From: Comamonadaceae bacterium
GTDB lineage: Bacteria > Pseudomonadota > Gammaproteobacteria > Burkholderiales > Burkholderiaceae_C
Direction: 5' to 3'
Length of the DNA stretch: 61,064 nucleotides
NCBI GenBank assembly: GCA_947485165.1
Contig: CANKRG010000003.1
Location: 1-61,064, forward strand
The notes beneath the pieces are model-generated. The model searched no databases. It was not told the origin of the DNA and was given only the letters and a program-made list of their open reading frames with translations. This document shows positions 18,771-27,519 of the stretch, piece after piece; within the stretch, counting starts at the first letter, position 1; each line of letters opens with the position of its first letter. A program made the position numbers and the translations under genes.

Positions 18771-20025
18771 CGATATAGCTCATCTCAACCCGTTTGGGCG
18801 AATCTGTAGCCGAAGTCGTGTCCACCGGCATGCTGCTGCGCAATTCGGAGTAACGATCACTCCTGCCTTGCCAAATATGTGCCAAGGCTGTTGTTATCGC
18901 TGCATCGTTGCTGATACCGCTTGTGTTCGGTTCACGCAGCAAAGGCCGCAAGTCATAACCTTGGCTGGCAAACAAGCACAAATATAATTTGCCTTCAGTG
19001 GACAATCGAGCACGGTTGCAGTCACTGCAAAAAGCTTGCGTCACGCTGCTGATGACACCGATTTCACCCAAGCTGGGGTCGTGCTTGCCTTGAGAGTCGG
19101 CATAACCCCAGCGTTGCGCTGTTTCGCCAGGCTGCGATGGTTCTAATTGAACCAAAGGCATTTCAGATTGAATGAGTTTGATGACCTCGGCAGACGGTAG
19201 GACATCATCCATACGCCAACCGTTGGTAGCGCCAACATCCATGTACTCAATGAAGCGCAACACCATCCCTGTGCCTCTGAAATATCTGGCCATGGGCAAA
19301 ATTTGCTCAGCATTGGTGCCGCTTTTGACGACCATGTTGATTTTGATGCCGCTGAAGTTGCCTTGTTTGTCCAAACCCAAACCTGCTTGACGCGCTGCTT
19401 CTATTCCGGCCAGAACATCTGCAACCGGAAAGTCCACATCGTTCATGCTGCGAAACACGGCATCGTCTAAGCCATCTAGGCTGATCGTGACACGTTGCAA
19501 ACCTGCGGCTTTGAGTGCAATGGCTTTCTTGGCGAGCAAGGATCCATTGGTTGTCAAGGTTAAATCCAGTTTTTCACCGTCTTGTGTTCTTAGTGCGGCC
19601 AATTGTTCAATCAGCACGTCAAGGTTTTTCCGCAAAAGCGGTTCGCCACCTGTTAGCCTGATTTTCCGCACGCCATGTGACATGAACACCCGGGCCAAGC
19701 GTGTGATTTCTTCAAAAGTCAGCAGTGATGAATGCGGTAAATACGGATAGTCTTTGTTGAAGACTTCTTTGGGCATGCAGTAGCTACAGCGGAAGTTGCA
19801 ACGATCCGTCACACTGATGCGCAGATCATGCAGCTGCCGGCCTAATTGATCAGCCAACAAACCGTTGGCTAAAACGGGTTGCAAGTTATTCAGCTGCAGC
19901 AAGGGTGGTGCTACACGGTTCGCATGGCGATCATCCTGCAACAGGATCACGCGCTTTGACGGTGCCATAAGTTTGGTAACGCTTTCAGCAGTGAGGGGCA
20001 CAGAGCCAAAAATCGATTCAGTCAT
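18763..20025 (-). CDS. moaA: GTP 3',8-cyclase
   Basis: A radical SAM enzyme that performs the first step of molybdopterin synthesis. The N-terminal cluster motif is CNFRCSYC (near residues 77-84), followed by [11 protein letters not shown]; the C-terminal second cluster cysteines lie in [19 protein letters not shown]. The typical C-terminal YIGG is present. The 420-residue frame has about 60 residues more than usual before the core ([10 protein letters not shown]), so the true start may be the internal Met at 19965. Confidence 0.93.
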   Translation of the reverse strand: MTESIFGSVPLTAESVTKLMAPSKRVILLQDDRHANRVAPPLLQLNNLQPVLANGLLADQLGRQLHDLRISVTDRCNFRCSYCMPKEVFNKDYPYLPHSSLLTFEEITRLARVFMSHGVRKIRLTGGEPLLRKNLDVLIEQLAALRTQDGEKLDLTLTTNGSLLAKKAIALKAAGLQRVTISLDGLDDAVFRSMNDVDFPVADVLAGIEAARQAGLGLDKQGNFSGIKINMVVKSGTNAEQILPMARYFRGTGMVLRFIEYMDVGATNGWRMDDVLPSAEVIKLIQSEMPLVQLEPSQPGETAQRWGYADSQGKHDPSLGEIGVISSVTQAFCSDCNRARLSTEGKLYLCLFASQGYDLRPLLREPNTSGISNDAAITTALAHIWQGRSDRYSELRSSMPVDTTSATDSPKRVEMSYIGG

Positions 20026-20056
20026 GACGATATTGTGCCGTTACCTATGTGTCTAC

Positions 20057-21298
20057 TTAGAGACCTTTGCGTGAAAAGGTCAATGTGGCGTTTGTACCGC
20101 CAAAACCGAAGCTGTTCGACAAAGCAGTCTGGATGTTGACATCGTCGATACGCTGGCGCACGATTGGCAAACCTTCGGCCGCAGGGTCAAGGTTGTCGAT
20201 ATTCGCAGAAGCTGCGATGAATTTGTTTTCCATCATCAGCAAGGTGTAAATCGCTTCGTTAACGCCTGCAGCGCCCAAAGCATGCCCCGTCAGCGATTTG
20301 GTTGACGCAATATGTGGAACAGCGTGAACCGTATCACTAAACACAGCACGAATCGCTTCAATTTCTTTCACATCGCCCACAGGCGTACTGGTGCCGTGGG
20401 TATTCACGTAGTCAACTTGCCCCACGTCTTTGCCATTGGCATCCAACAAAGCCATGCGCATGCAGCGCTGTGCGCCTTCGCCAGACGGGGCAACCATGTC
20501 GTAACCATCAGAAGTAGCACCGTAACCCACCAACTCAGCGTAAATCTTCGCACCACGTGCTTTGGCATGCTCGTATTCTTCCAGTACCAAAATGCCACCA
20601 CCGCCTGAGATCACAAAACCATCACGATCAGTGTCATAAGTACGCGAGGCTTTGTCTGGCGTCTCGTTGTACTTGCTTGACAGGGCACCCATCGCGTCAA
20701 ACATGAAGGACAGCGTCCAGTGCTCTTCTTCAGCACCGCCCGCAAAAACAATGTCTTGTTTGCCCAGTTGAATCTGTTCCGCACCTGCACCAATGCAGTG
20801 TGCGCTGGTCGCGCAGGCAGAGCTGATGCTGTAGTTTACACCTTTGATTTTTGCACCGGTGGCCAAACAAGCCGATACGCCGCTGGCCATGGCTTTAGTC
20901 ACCATATATGGGCCTACACGGCGCACGCCCTTGTCGCGCAAGGTGTCAATACCTGCAGAAATACTCTCATGCGATGCGCCACCGGCACCGACAATCAAAC
21001 CAGTGCGTAAGTTGGACACTTGATCTTCGGGCAAGCCTGCATCCGCAATCGCTTCTTGCATGGCAATCCAAGCGTAGGCATGACCCTTCGCCATGAAACG
21101 CATCAATTTGCGGTCAATGATTGCTTCAACATCCAAGTTTTTGACTGAGCCAGCAACGTGCGAGCGCAAACCCTGCGCTGCATACTCAGGCTGAAAGGTA
21201 ATACCAGAACGGCCTTCTTTCAGGCTCTCTAAAACTTCTGCTTTGTTGTTGCCAATGCTGCAAACAATACCCATTCCGGTGACGACGACGCGACGCAT
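20057..21298 (-). CDS. fabB: Beta-ketoacyl-ACP synthase I
   Basis: 413 residues. Condenses malonyl-ACP with acyl-ACP and elongates the cis-unsaturated intermediate made by FabA. The catalytic Cys is in [16 protein letters not shown], and the two His are in [11 protein letters not shown] and [13 protein letters not shown]. It lies 55 bases downstream of fabA on the same strand; fabA-fabB is the standard pair for anaerobic unsaturated fatty acid synthesis. The initial [12 protein letters not shown] is the normal N-terminus. Confidence 0.94.
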   Translation of the reverse strand: MRRVVVTGMGIVCSIGNNKAEVLESLKEGRSGITFQPEYAAQGLRSHVAGSVKNLDVEAIIDRKLMRFMAKGHAYAWIAMQEAIADAGLPEDQVSNLRTGLIVGAGGASHESISAGIDTLRDKGVRRVGPYMVTKAMASGVSACLATGAKIKGVNYSISSACATSAHCIGAGAEQIQLGKQDIVFAGGAEEEHWTLSFMFDAMGALSSKYNETPDKASRTYDTDRDGFVISGGGGILVLEEYEHAKARGAKIYAELVGYGATSDGYDMVAPSGEGAQRCMRMALLDANGKDVGQVDYVNTHGTSTPVGDVKEIEAIRAVFSDTVHAVPHIASTKSLTGHALGAAGVNEAIYTLLMMENKFIAASANIDNLDPAAEGLPIVRQRIDDVNIQTALSNSFGFGGTNATLTFSRKGL

Positions 21299-21353
21299 GG
21301 TGTGATCCTAAAACTTTAAAATATAAGTATGAAGTGTTGAAATGACGGCTGTG

Positions 21354-21869
21354 CTAAAAAGCGTTTGTTTGGGTAAATAAACCCACTTTTAAATCATCAG
21401 CAGTGTAAATTTCTCGGCCATCAATTTCCATGCTGGCGTCCGCAATACCCATGACTAATTTGCGCATGATGACGCGCTTCAGGTCAATGCGGTAAGTCAC
21501 TTTTTTACCCGTTGGCAGCACTTGACCTGTAAATTTAATCTCGCCAGCGCCCAAAGCACGGCCGTGGCCTGGGCCGCCTTTCCAACCTAGGTAAAAGCCA
21601 ACCAATTGCCACATCGCATCTAAACCCAGGCAGCCAGGCATGACTGGATCGCCTTGGAAATGGCAAGCAAAGAACCATAGGTCGGGTTTGATATCCAACT
21701 CAGCCACGATTTGACCGGCACCATATTTGCCGCCATCTTCTGTGATGGAGATGATGCGGTCTAGCATCAGCATGGGAGGCATGGGTAGCTGGGCGTTGCC
21801 TTCACCAAACAGTTCGCCGCGTCCACAGGCGAGTAATTCTTCGTACGTATAACTATTTTGTTTTTGCAT
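21354..21869 (-). CDS. fabA: 3-hydroxydecanoyl-ACP dehydratase/isomerase
   Basis: 171 residues, the usual length. Dehydrates 3-hydroxydecanoyl-ACP and isomerises trans-2 to cis-3-decenoyl-ACP. The active-site His is in [17 protein letters not shown] and the Asp in [15 protein letters not shown]. It is the first gene of the fabA-fabB operon. The 166-base region up to the divergent LURP-one-like gene must hold both promoters; I see no clear operator there. Confidence 0.95.
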   Translation of the reverse strand: MQKQNSYTYEELLACGRGELFGEGNAQLPMPPMLMLDRIISITEDGGKYGAGQIVAELDIKPDLWFFACHFQGDPVMPGCLGLDAMWQLVGFYLGWKGGPGHGRALGAGEIKFTGQVLPTGKKVTYRIDLKRVIMRKLVMGIADASMEIDGREIYTADDLKVGLFTQTNAF

Positions 21870-22035
21870 GGTATTTTTCTTATCGATCTGTAACTGCGTT
21901 TATTATCTAACGAAATGACCAGTGTTTTTTGCACTATTTAGCCTGCTTACCCTTAACCCTGCAATTTAGTAGGGCCCTTAACGGCAGAAAACCGCATAAA
22001 CCACATAAACAGCATAACAAGAGAAAAAAGCGACC

Positions 22036-22635
22036 GTGACAACCTCTCATCTCCAATTTCCCCTGACCCTGCGTATGAAACTGATCGCGCTTGCACCACA
22101 GTTTTTCGTGGTGGATGCCAACCAAAAACCAGTCGCTTACATCAGGCAAAAGCTATTTAAGCTCAAAGAAGCCATCAATGTGTTTACCGATGAGACACAA
22201 AAAGACGTGCTGTACACCATTGCAGCCGACAGAATCATCGATTTTTCAGCCCGCTACAACTTCAAAAAATATGATGGATTGGCGTTGGGGTCGGTCAAAC
22301 GTCACGGTATGCGCTCTTTGTGGCGAGCCCAATATGATGTTTACGTCGGCGAACGTGTTGCTTTCACGGTTTCTGAAGAAAGCGTCGCAACACGATTTTT
22401 TGACAATGTTTTCAGTCAAATACCTGTCCTGGGTGCAATATCAGGCTATTTGTTCCAACCCACGTATATTGTTAAACGCGACACTGGCGAAGAGGTGATG
22501 CGTTTAAGCAAGCAAGCTGCGCTGTGGGAAGGTATTTTTAAGATGGAGCTATTGGGCTCATTAACCCATGCCGAACAAGAATCGCTCATGCTGAGCTTGT
22601 TCATGACTGTTTTATTGGAACGCCAGCGAGGTTAA
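22036..22635 (+). CDS. LURP-one-related (Tubby/scramblase-like fold) protein
   Basis: 199 residues. The pattern of short beta-strand blocks (FFVVDANQKPVAYIRQKLFKL, then a central amphipathic helix and a C-terminal hydrophobic helix) fits the LURP-one-related family, which shares the Tubby/phospholipid scramblase beta-barrel fold. The function in bacteria is unknown. It is divergent from fabA and followed by a terminator. Assignment is by overall resemblance, since the family has no catalytic motif. Confidence 0.6.
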   Translation: MTTSHLQFPLTLRMKLIALAPQFFVVDANQKPVAYIRQKLFKLKEAINVFTDETQKDVLYTIAADRIIDFSARYNFKKYDGLALGSVKRHGMRSLWRAQYDVYVGERVAFTVSEESVATRFFDNVFSQIPVLGAISGYLFQPTYIVKRDTGEEVMRLSKQAALWEGIFKMELLGSLTHAEQESLMLSLFMTVLLERQRG

Positions 22636-22667
22636 TAGATAACAAAATAATCAAAATAACAGGCAAA

Positions 22668-22695
22668 AAAATAACCCACTGAAGTGGGTTATTTT
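22668..22695. terminator. Bidirectional terminator
   Basis: Hairpin AAATAACCCACT-GAA-AGTGGGTTATTT with flanking A and T runs on both sides. It serves the LURP-one-like gene on the plus strand and the OmpA-remnant/hppA transcript on the minus strand. Confidence 0.8.
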
Positions 22696-22703
22696 AAAGT
22701 TTT

Positions 22704-22733
22704 AACGAATCTGACTCGCTTCGTGGATTCGTT
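22704..22733. terminator. Second hairpin downstream of the OmpA remnant
   Basis: AACGAATC and GATTCGTT arms of 8 bases with a 14-base loop. Read on the minus strand it is followed by a TTAAAACTTT stretch. It may reinforce the adjacent terminator. Confidence 0.4.
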
Positions 22734-22739
22734 GCAAGC

Positions 22740-22968
22740 CTATTGCACAGTCACTTCCAAGCGGCGGACTTCGGCCGCTGGGCCGTCGAACTTGGTGTGT
22801 TCAGGCTTCTTCAGTTCAACTTTGTCTTCCGCTACGCCAGCCGCCTGCGGCGACGTCAGACTTGCCAGTTGCAAAGTAAAACTTCACCACGCCATTTTCA
22901 ACTTTGACCGAAGCTGCAGTAGCCGCAACGGCCACTGCAGCCACAGGTGCAGCAGGTGCGACAGGCAT
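22740..22968 (-). pseudogene. OmpA-like C-terminal domain remnant with internal deletion
   Basis: Starting with ATG directly after the hppA stop (TAGATG), frame 1 encodes an Ala/Val-rich lead and VKVENGVVKFYFATGKSDV, the start of an OmpA-like domain, then runs out of frame to a stop at 22816. From about 22850 downward another frame encodes AGVAEDKVELKKPEHTKF and EVRRLEVTVQ and then a stop, the normal end of such a domain. The middle of the domain is missing. The junction (GCCGCAGGCGGCTGG) has short repeats of GC(A/G)G, as expected for a slippage deletion with frameshift. From memory, the same domain type forms the C-terminal tail of CoxB in many Burkholderiales. Confidence 0.7.
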
Positions 22969-25035
22969 CTAACCACCATGGAATTTCATCATCAAAGGCA
23001 CAATCAAAAGCGCCACAATGTTGATGATCTTAATCAGTGGGTTGATCGCTGGGCCAGCCGTGTCTTTGTACGGGTCACCCACAGTGTCGCCAGTCACAGC
23101 CGCTTTGTGCGCTTCAGAGCCTTTGCCGCCGTGGTTACCGTCTTCAATGTACTTTTTCGCATTGTCCCAAGCACCGCCGCCTGTACACATGGAAATCGCC
23201 ACAAACAAGCCGGTCACAATCGTACCCATCAGCAGTCCACCCAAGGCTTTTGGCCCCAGCACCAGGCCCACCAAAATCGGCACCACCACGGGTAACAGCG
23301 ATGGAATCATCATCTCTTTGATAGCGGCGGAGGTCAACATGTCAACCGCAGCGCTGTAGTCAGGCTTGCGTTTGCCAGCCATGATCGCGCCATCCGCAAA
23401 CTGGCGACGCACTTCCACCACGACAGAACCTGCAGCACGTCCAACTGCTTCCATCGCCATCGCGCCGAAAAGGTAAGGAATCAAACCACCGATGAACAGG
23501 CCGATGATGACCAACGGGTCGCTCAAGTCAAAGCTGATCACCTTGCCGTAAGCTTCCAATTTATGGGTGTAATCCGCAAACAGCACCAGCGCCGCCAAGC
23601 CCGCAGAGCCAATAGCGTAGCCCTTGGTCACAGCTTTGGTTGTGTTGCCTACAGCGTCGAGTGGGTCAGTGATATCGCGCACGCTTTTTGGCATTTCGGC
23701 CATTTCGGCGATACCGCCAGCGTTGTCGGTGATAGGGCCGTAGGCGTCCAGTGCCACCACAATGCCTGCCATTGACAACATCGAAGTAGCCGCAATCGCG
23801 ATACCGTACAAGCCAGCCAACGAATAAGCCGCCATGATGGCGATACACACAAAAATCACCGGCCAAGCGGTAGAGCGCATAGACACGCCCAAGCCGGCAA
23901 TGATGTTGGTACCGTGTCCCGTTGTGGATGCCGCCGCGATGTGCTTCACAGGCGCGTATTGCGTGCCGGTGTAGTACTCGGTGATCCACACCAAGGCTGC
24001 TGTCAGCGCCAAGCCCACAAAACACGCACCAAACAGCGCCATTTGGCTGCCAGCTGCTTTGATAGAGTTATCAGGCATCAACCATGTGGTGACAAAGTAA
24101 AAAGCGATGAGTGACAAGCCGCCAGCGACAGCCAAGCCTTTGTACAGCGCTGGCATCACGTTTTTCATGCCTGGTGTGGCTTTGACGAAGAAGCAGCCAA
24201 TAATGGAGGCAATGATGGACACCGCACCGAGTGCAAGCGGATAAACCACGGCTGCCGTACCGGAGTTGGTGACGAGCAAAGCGCCCAGCACCATGGTCGC
24301 AATCAGCGTGACAGCATAAGTTTCAAACAAATCGGCAGCCATGCCAGCGCAGTCACCCACGTTGTCGCCCACATTGTCGGCAATCACGGCTGGGTTGCGT
24401 GGGTCATCTTCGGGGATGCCCGCTTCCACTTTGCCCACCAAGTCTGCGCCTACGTCCGCACCTTTGGTAAAAATACCGCCGCCCAGACGCGCAAAAATCG
24501 AGATCAGCGACGAGCCGAAGGCAAAACCAATCAGCGGATTCAGCATTTTGGCCAAGTTTTTATCAGGTGTCATGTTGCCGTTGCCGACCAAGAACCAGTA
24601 AAACGCCGTCACGCCCAAAAGCCCTAGGCCAACCACCAGCATGCCAGTGATAGCGCCGCCGCGAAACGCGACATCCAGCGCGGGGCCAATGCCTTTGGTC
24701 GCCGCCTGAGCGGTGCGCACATTGGCTTTGACCGACACGTTCATGCCAATAAAGCCGCACAAGCCAGACAACAACGCGCCGACGACAAAGCCAAAGGCTG
24801 ACATGCTGTCTAAGAAGAAGAAAATCAAAATGGCTAAAACAACACCGACCATGGTGATGGTTTTGTACTGGCGCGCTAAATACGCGGCAGCACCGGTTTG
24901 AATCGCGGCTGCAATCTCTTGCATACGCGCATTACCGGCATCTTGGGAAAGAATCCAACTGCGAGCCCAAAAGCCGTAACCCACGGCAATCAGTCCACAA
25001 ATAAGCGCCAAAATCAGCGCGGAATTGCCTGTCAT
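22969..25035 (-). CDS. hppA: K(+)-insensitive pyrophosphate-energised proton pump
   Basis: 688 residues from the ATG at 25035, which has a GAGGAG ribosome site 5-10 bases upstream; the frame is open to 25080 but lacks such a site. A multi-helix membrane enzyme that couples PPi hydrolysis to cation export. Signatures are [11 protein letters not shown], the following acidic block [19 protein letters not shown] and [15 protein letters not shown]. In [15 protein letters not shown] the Lys and Thr stand where K(+)-dependent enzymes have Ala and Gly/Ala, so this should be the K(+)-independent, H(+)-pumping class. It is divergent from ppa. Confidence 0.93.
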   Translation of the reverse strand: MTGNSALILALICGLIAVGYGFWARSWILSQDAGNARMQEIAAAIQTGAAAYLARQYKTITMVGVVLAILIFFFLDSMSAFGFVVGALLSGLCGFIGMNVSVKANVRTAQAATKGIGPALDVAFRGGAITGMLVVGLGLLGVTAFYWFLVGNGNMTPDKNLAKMLNPLIGFAFGSSLISIFARLGGGIFTKGADVGADLVGKVEAGIPEDDPRNPAVIADNVGDNVGDCAGMAADLFETYAVTLIATMVLGALLVTNSGTAAVVYPLALGAVSIIASIIGCFFVKATPGMKNVMPALYKGLAVAGGLSLIAFYFVTTWLMPDNSIKAAGSQMALFGACFVGLALTAALVWITEYYTGTQYAPVKHIAAASTTGHGTNIIAGLGVSMRSTAWPVIFVCIAIMAAYSLAGLYGIAIAATSMLSMAGIVVALDAYGPITDNAGGIAEMAEMPKSVRDITDPLDAVGNTTKAVTKGYAIGSAGLAALVLFADYTHKLEAYGKVISFDLSDPLVIIGLFIGGLIPYLFGAMAMEAVGRAAGSVVVEVRRQFADGAIMAGKRKPDYSAAVDMLTSAAIKEMMIPSLLPVVVPILVGLVLGPKALGGLLMGTIVTGLFVAISMCTGGGAWDNAKKYIEDGNHGGKGSEAHKAAVTGDTVGDPYKDTAGPAINPLIKIINIVALLIVPLMMKFHGG

Positions 25036-25298
25036 TTTTAATCTCCTCGTGTGTATAGTCGCATGATGAGAGCGGGCCAAGGCTTCAACGAATGCAAGTC
25101 ATGCCTGCAAATTCAGAAGACAACGCCAACTCTCGCTGCGTTGCTTCCTCGCCCCTGTGACTGGGTTGTCGATTGGCCAACGGTTGCACTTTAACTCGAA
25201 AATGTGACAAATGGACGCATAGCAAGCTTGTTGAAAGTAAAATGCGGGTTAATACTTATGTCCTGAACCCCTTTTTTAACCTCGAGAAGCCATCAACC
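25036..25298. promoter_or_regulatory. Divergent hppA/ppa control region
   Basis: 263 bases between the start codons of the membrane and soluble pyrophosphatases. It must hold promoters for both. I see only weak promoter-like matches (TTGAAA at 25231 with TACTTA at 25253 towards ppa) and no clear operator. Confidence 0.35.
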
Positions 25299-25838
25299 AT
25301 GTCCTTAGACAAAGTCACCCCTGGTAAAAACGCCCCCCACGAATTCAACGTCATCATCGAAATCCCGATGAATGCCGACCCGATCAAGTACGAAGTGGAT
25401 AAAGAATCTGGCGCGATTTTTGTGGATCGCTTCATGAGCACCTCCATGCATTACCCGACCAACTACGGTTACGTGCCAAAAACTCTGAGTGGCGACGGCG
25501 ACCCAGTCGACGTCCTCGTCATCACCCCAGTCCCCTTGTTCCCAGGCGTCGTCGTCACCTGCCGCCCCATCGGCATTTTGAAAATGACCGACGAAGCCGG
25601 CGAAGACGGCAAAGTATTGGCCGTGCCTATCGACAAAAAATGCTCGCTTTACACACAGTGGCAAAAACCTGAAGATTTGAACGAGCTGCGCCTGAAAACC
25701 ATCTCCCACTTCTTTGAGCACTACAAAGACCTGGAAAAAGGAAAATGGGTCAAAATCGACGGCTGGGAAGGCCCAGAAGCTGCATTCAAAGAGATTAATG
25801 ACGGTATTGCCAACTACGAGAAAAGCCTTAAAGCGTAA
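25299..25838 (+). CDS. ppa: Inorganic pyrophosphatase
   Basis: 179 residues from the ATG at 25299; the upstream part of the open frame is not conserved. A soluble cytoplasmic family I enzyme hydrolysing PPi to two phosphates. The metal-binding signature DGDPVDVLV is near residues 65-73, and [16 protein letters not shown] and YGYVPKTL are family blocks. It is divergent from hppA, so a soluble and an energy-conserving pyrophosphatase share one control region. An IS3 remnant begins a few bases after the stop. Confidence 0.95.
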   Translation: MSLDKVTPGKNAPHEFNVIIEIPMNADPIKYEVDKESGAIFVDRFMSTSMHYPTNYGYVPKTLSGDGDPVDVLVITPVPLFPGVVVTCRPIGILKMTDEAGEDGKVLAVPIDKKCSLYTQWQKPEDLNELRLKTISHFFEHYKDLEKGKWVKIDGWEGPEAAFKEINDGIANYEKSLKA

Positions 25839-25841
25839 ATT

Positions 25842-26098
25842 GAGTGGTACCGGCTTCACTGGACGGGCAAGTGTCTCAATGATGCAGCCCATTGCTGCAC
25901 AGTTGAATGGAACTGCGCCGCGTAAGTTGCAGGTGCAATATTGTTGATTTTGCTGTCTCGCCTGATGCGGTTGTAGAACACCTCAATGTACTCAAAGACG
26001 ACGAGTTTTGCTTCTTCACGGGTTGTAAATCTGTAATGCTGCAGACTCTCCGTCTTGATCGTGCCAAAGAAACTCTCCACAGCGCATTGACGCTCCTA
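25842..26098 (-). mobile_element. IS3-family insertion sequence remnant
   Basis: The minus-strand frame 25856-26080 encodes the C-terminal end of an IS3-type OrfB transposase: MESFFGTIKTESLQHYRF and YIEVFYNRIRRDSKIN contain the last Glu of the DDE triad region. Only about 75 residues remain of about 280. Just upstream, GTCAATGCG-CTGTGGAG looks like the usual DNAxxE codons with one base lost. No second terminal repeat or target duplication is visible. The fragment sits between ppa and the FemAB-like gene, and its sequence past the stop (GGTACCGGCTTCACTGGACG) may be the IS end. Confidence 0.8.
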
Positions 26099-26145
26099 TG
26101 TCAAGCAGAAGATGCAGAATCTGCCAGATCGGCCAAGATTAGTGG

Positions 26146-27405
26146 CTAAAGCCCCTTCAACGGACTCCTCCTCCCCAAATCCTCCATATAGTGCTCAATC
26201 CCTTGCCCCTCGCGGTCTAGGAAGCGGTGGACGGCGTCCGAAAAGGCGGGGTGGGCTAGCCAGTGAGCGCTGGTGGCTTTGATGGGGAGCAGGGCTCTGG
26301 CCATTTTGTGTTCACCTTGCGCGCCGCCTTCAAAGCGCTGGTAGCCGTGGTTGATGCACCATTCGATCGGCTGGTAGTAGCAAGCTTCAAAATGCAGGCA
26401 ATCGACGCGTTCTAGCGCGCCCCAGTAGCGGCCGTAGGCGATTTTTTCGCTGGTTTTGTCTAAATCTGCCTCGGATGGCTCATTTATAGTGTTATTTTCG
26501 GCTATAGTCGGCGTATTTATTGATTGAACTGCTACTAAACTTGTAGCAATTGACACGCCTTCGCGCTCTGCGGTGAAAAGCAGCCAGTTCTCGGGCATGG
26601 TGGTTTGCATCTGTTTGAAGAAGTCGCGGCTTAAATACGGGGCGTTGCCGTGCTCCCAGTAGGTTCGTTCGTAGCAGCGGTAGAAGAAATCCCAGTCTGC
26701 AGCGCTGATATCCGCGCCTAAAGACCAGCGGAAGGTGATGCCGGCTTCGGCGACTTTGCGGCGTTCGGCACGGATTTTTTTGCGTTTGTCTTGCGCCATG
26801 GCGGCCAGGAAGGCGTCGAAATCCTTGAACCCTTCGACAAGCTCAGGGCGAACGGTTTGGGTGCGGTTCGTCCAGTGGAATTGAACCGTGTGTCGCAGCA
26901 TCAAGGTTTCAGCTTTGCAGGTTTCCACGTCTTCATCGCTGCAAAACAGCAGGTGCAGGGACGATAGCCCGTGCTTTTCACACCAGGCAATCACCGCTTT
27001 TAAGAGAATTTGGCGCGAATCCGCATTCCGCGCCAGCAGCCGCGAGCCGGGCACGGGGGTGAAGGGCGGGGCGATGAGGGCTTTGGGGTAGTAGGGCAGG
27101 CCGTGCTGCTGGTAGGCGTTGGCCCAGGCGTGGTCGAAGACGAATTCGCCGTAGGAATGGTCTTTGAGGTAGAGCGGGCAGGCTCCTTGTAACGCATCAC
27201 CGAGCCATAGGGTGATGAAGCGCGGCGTCCAACCGGTCTCAGGGCTGGCACTTCCGCTTTGGTGCATCGCGGCCAGATATTCGTGGCGCAGGAAGGGGCT
27301 GGGCTGGCTTTGTAGGGCGAGCAGGGCGTTCCAAACGGCGGCATTCACCTCTAGCGGCGAGGCGTGTTCACGAATGACATAATCGAGTGAATCTTTATTT
27401 GGCAT
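26146..27405 (-). CDS. FemAB-like GNAT acyltransferase (PF04339 type)
   Basis: 419 residues. Members combine an acetyltransferase-like fold with similarity to peptidoglycan-bridge FemAB ligases; their substrate is not established. Visible blocks are PSPFLRHEYLAAMHQSGS near residue 35, QDKRKKIRAERRKVAEAGITF, YERTYWEHGNAPYLSRDFF, and near the end FEGGAQGEHKMARALLP. Two unrelated repeats are translated in frame: repeat C as TVRPELVEGF near residues 184-193, and repeat A as VQSINTPTIAENN near residues 290-302, both between conserved blocks. The gene converges on ppa and the IS remnant. Confidence 0.82.
   Translation of the reverse strand: MPNKDSLDYVIREHASPLEVNAAVWNALLALQSQPSPFLRHEYLAAMHQSGSASPETGWTPRFITLWLGDALQGACPLYLKDHSYGEFVFDHAWANAYQQHGLPYYPKALIAPPFTPVPGSRLLARNADSRQILLKAVIAWCEKHGLSSLHLLFCSDEDVETCKAETLMLRHTVQFHWTNRTQTVRPELVEGFKDFDAFLAAMAQDKRKKIRAERRKVAEAGITFRWSLGADISAADWDFFYRCYERTYWEHGNAPYLSRDFFKQMQTTMPENWLLFTAEREGVSIATSLVAVQSINTPTIAENNTINEPSEADLDKTSEKIAYGRYWGALERVDCLHFEACYYQPIEWCINHGYQRFEGGAQGEHKMARALLPIKATSAHWLAHPAFSDAVHRFLDREGQGIEHYMEDLGRRSPLKGL
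26484..26549 (+). repeat. Repeat A copy inside the FemAB-like gene
   Basis: One of the best copies: GGCTATAGTCGGCGTATTT, ATTGATTGAACTGCTACT and ACTTGTAGCA. On the minus strand it is in frame and gives the peptide INTPTIAENNTIN. Confidence 0.85.
26824..26856. repeat. Repeat C copy inside the FemAB-like gene
   Basis: GAACCCTTCGACAAGCTCAG followed by GGCGAACGGT, a widespread short repeat that I recognise from many proteobacteria. On the minus strand it is in frame and encodes the characteristic TVRPELVEGF peptide. Confidence 0.8.
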
Positions 27406-27416
27406 GTTTAAAATTT

Positions 27417-27491
27417 CCGTTCGGACTGAGGTATCGAAGGCTCCTCACGCAAATGATCGGAGAACCCTTCGATACCTCAGGGCGAACGGTG
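27417..27491. repeat. Inverted pair of repeat C between the FemAB-like gene and nadE
   Basis: CCGTTCGGACTGAGGTATCG at the left and CGATACCTCAGGGCGAACGG at the right form an inverted repeat around a 30-base centre that itself contains AAGGCTCCT and GGAGAACCCTT. This is a REP/BIME-like layout in the divergent intergenic space, where it could form a long hairpin. Confidence 0.75.
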
Positions 27492-27519
27492 ATATTTTCT
27501 TTTATTTAATAGCTTGACT

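Noticed and set aside
25305-25892. A 195-codon minus-strand frame opposite ppa
   Set aside because: Antisense shadow of a highly conserved gene, no recognisable domain.
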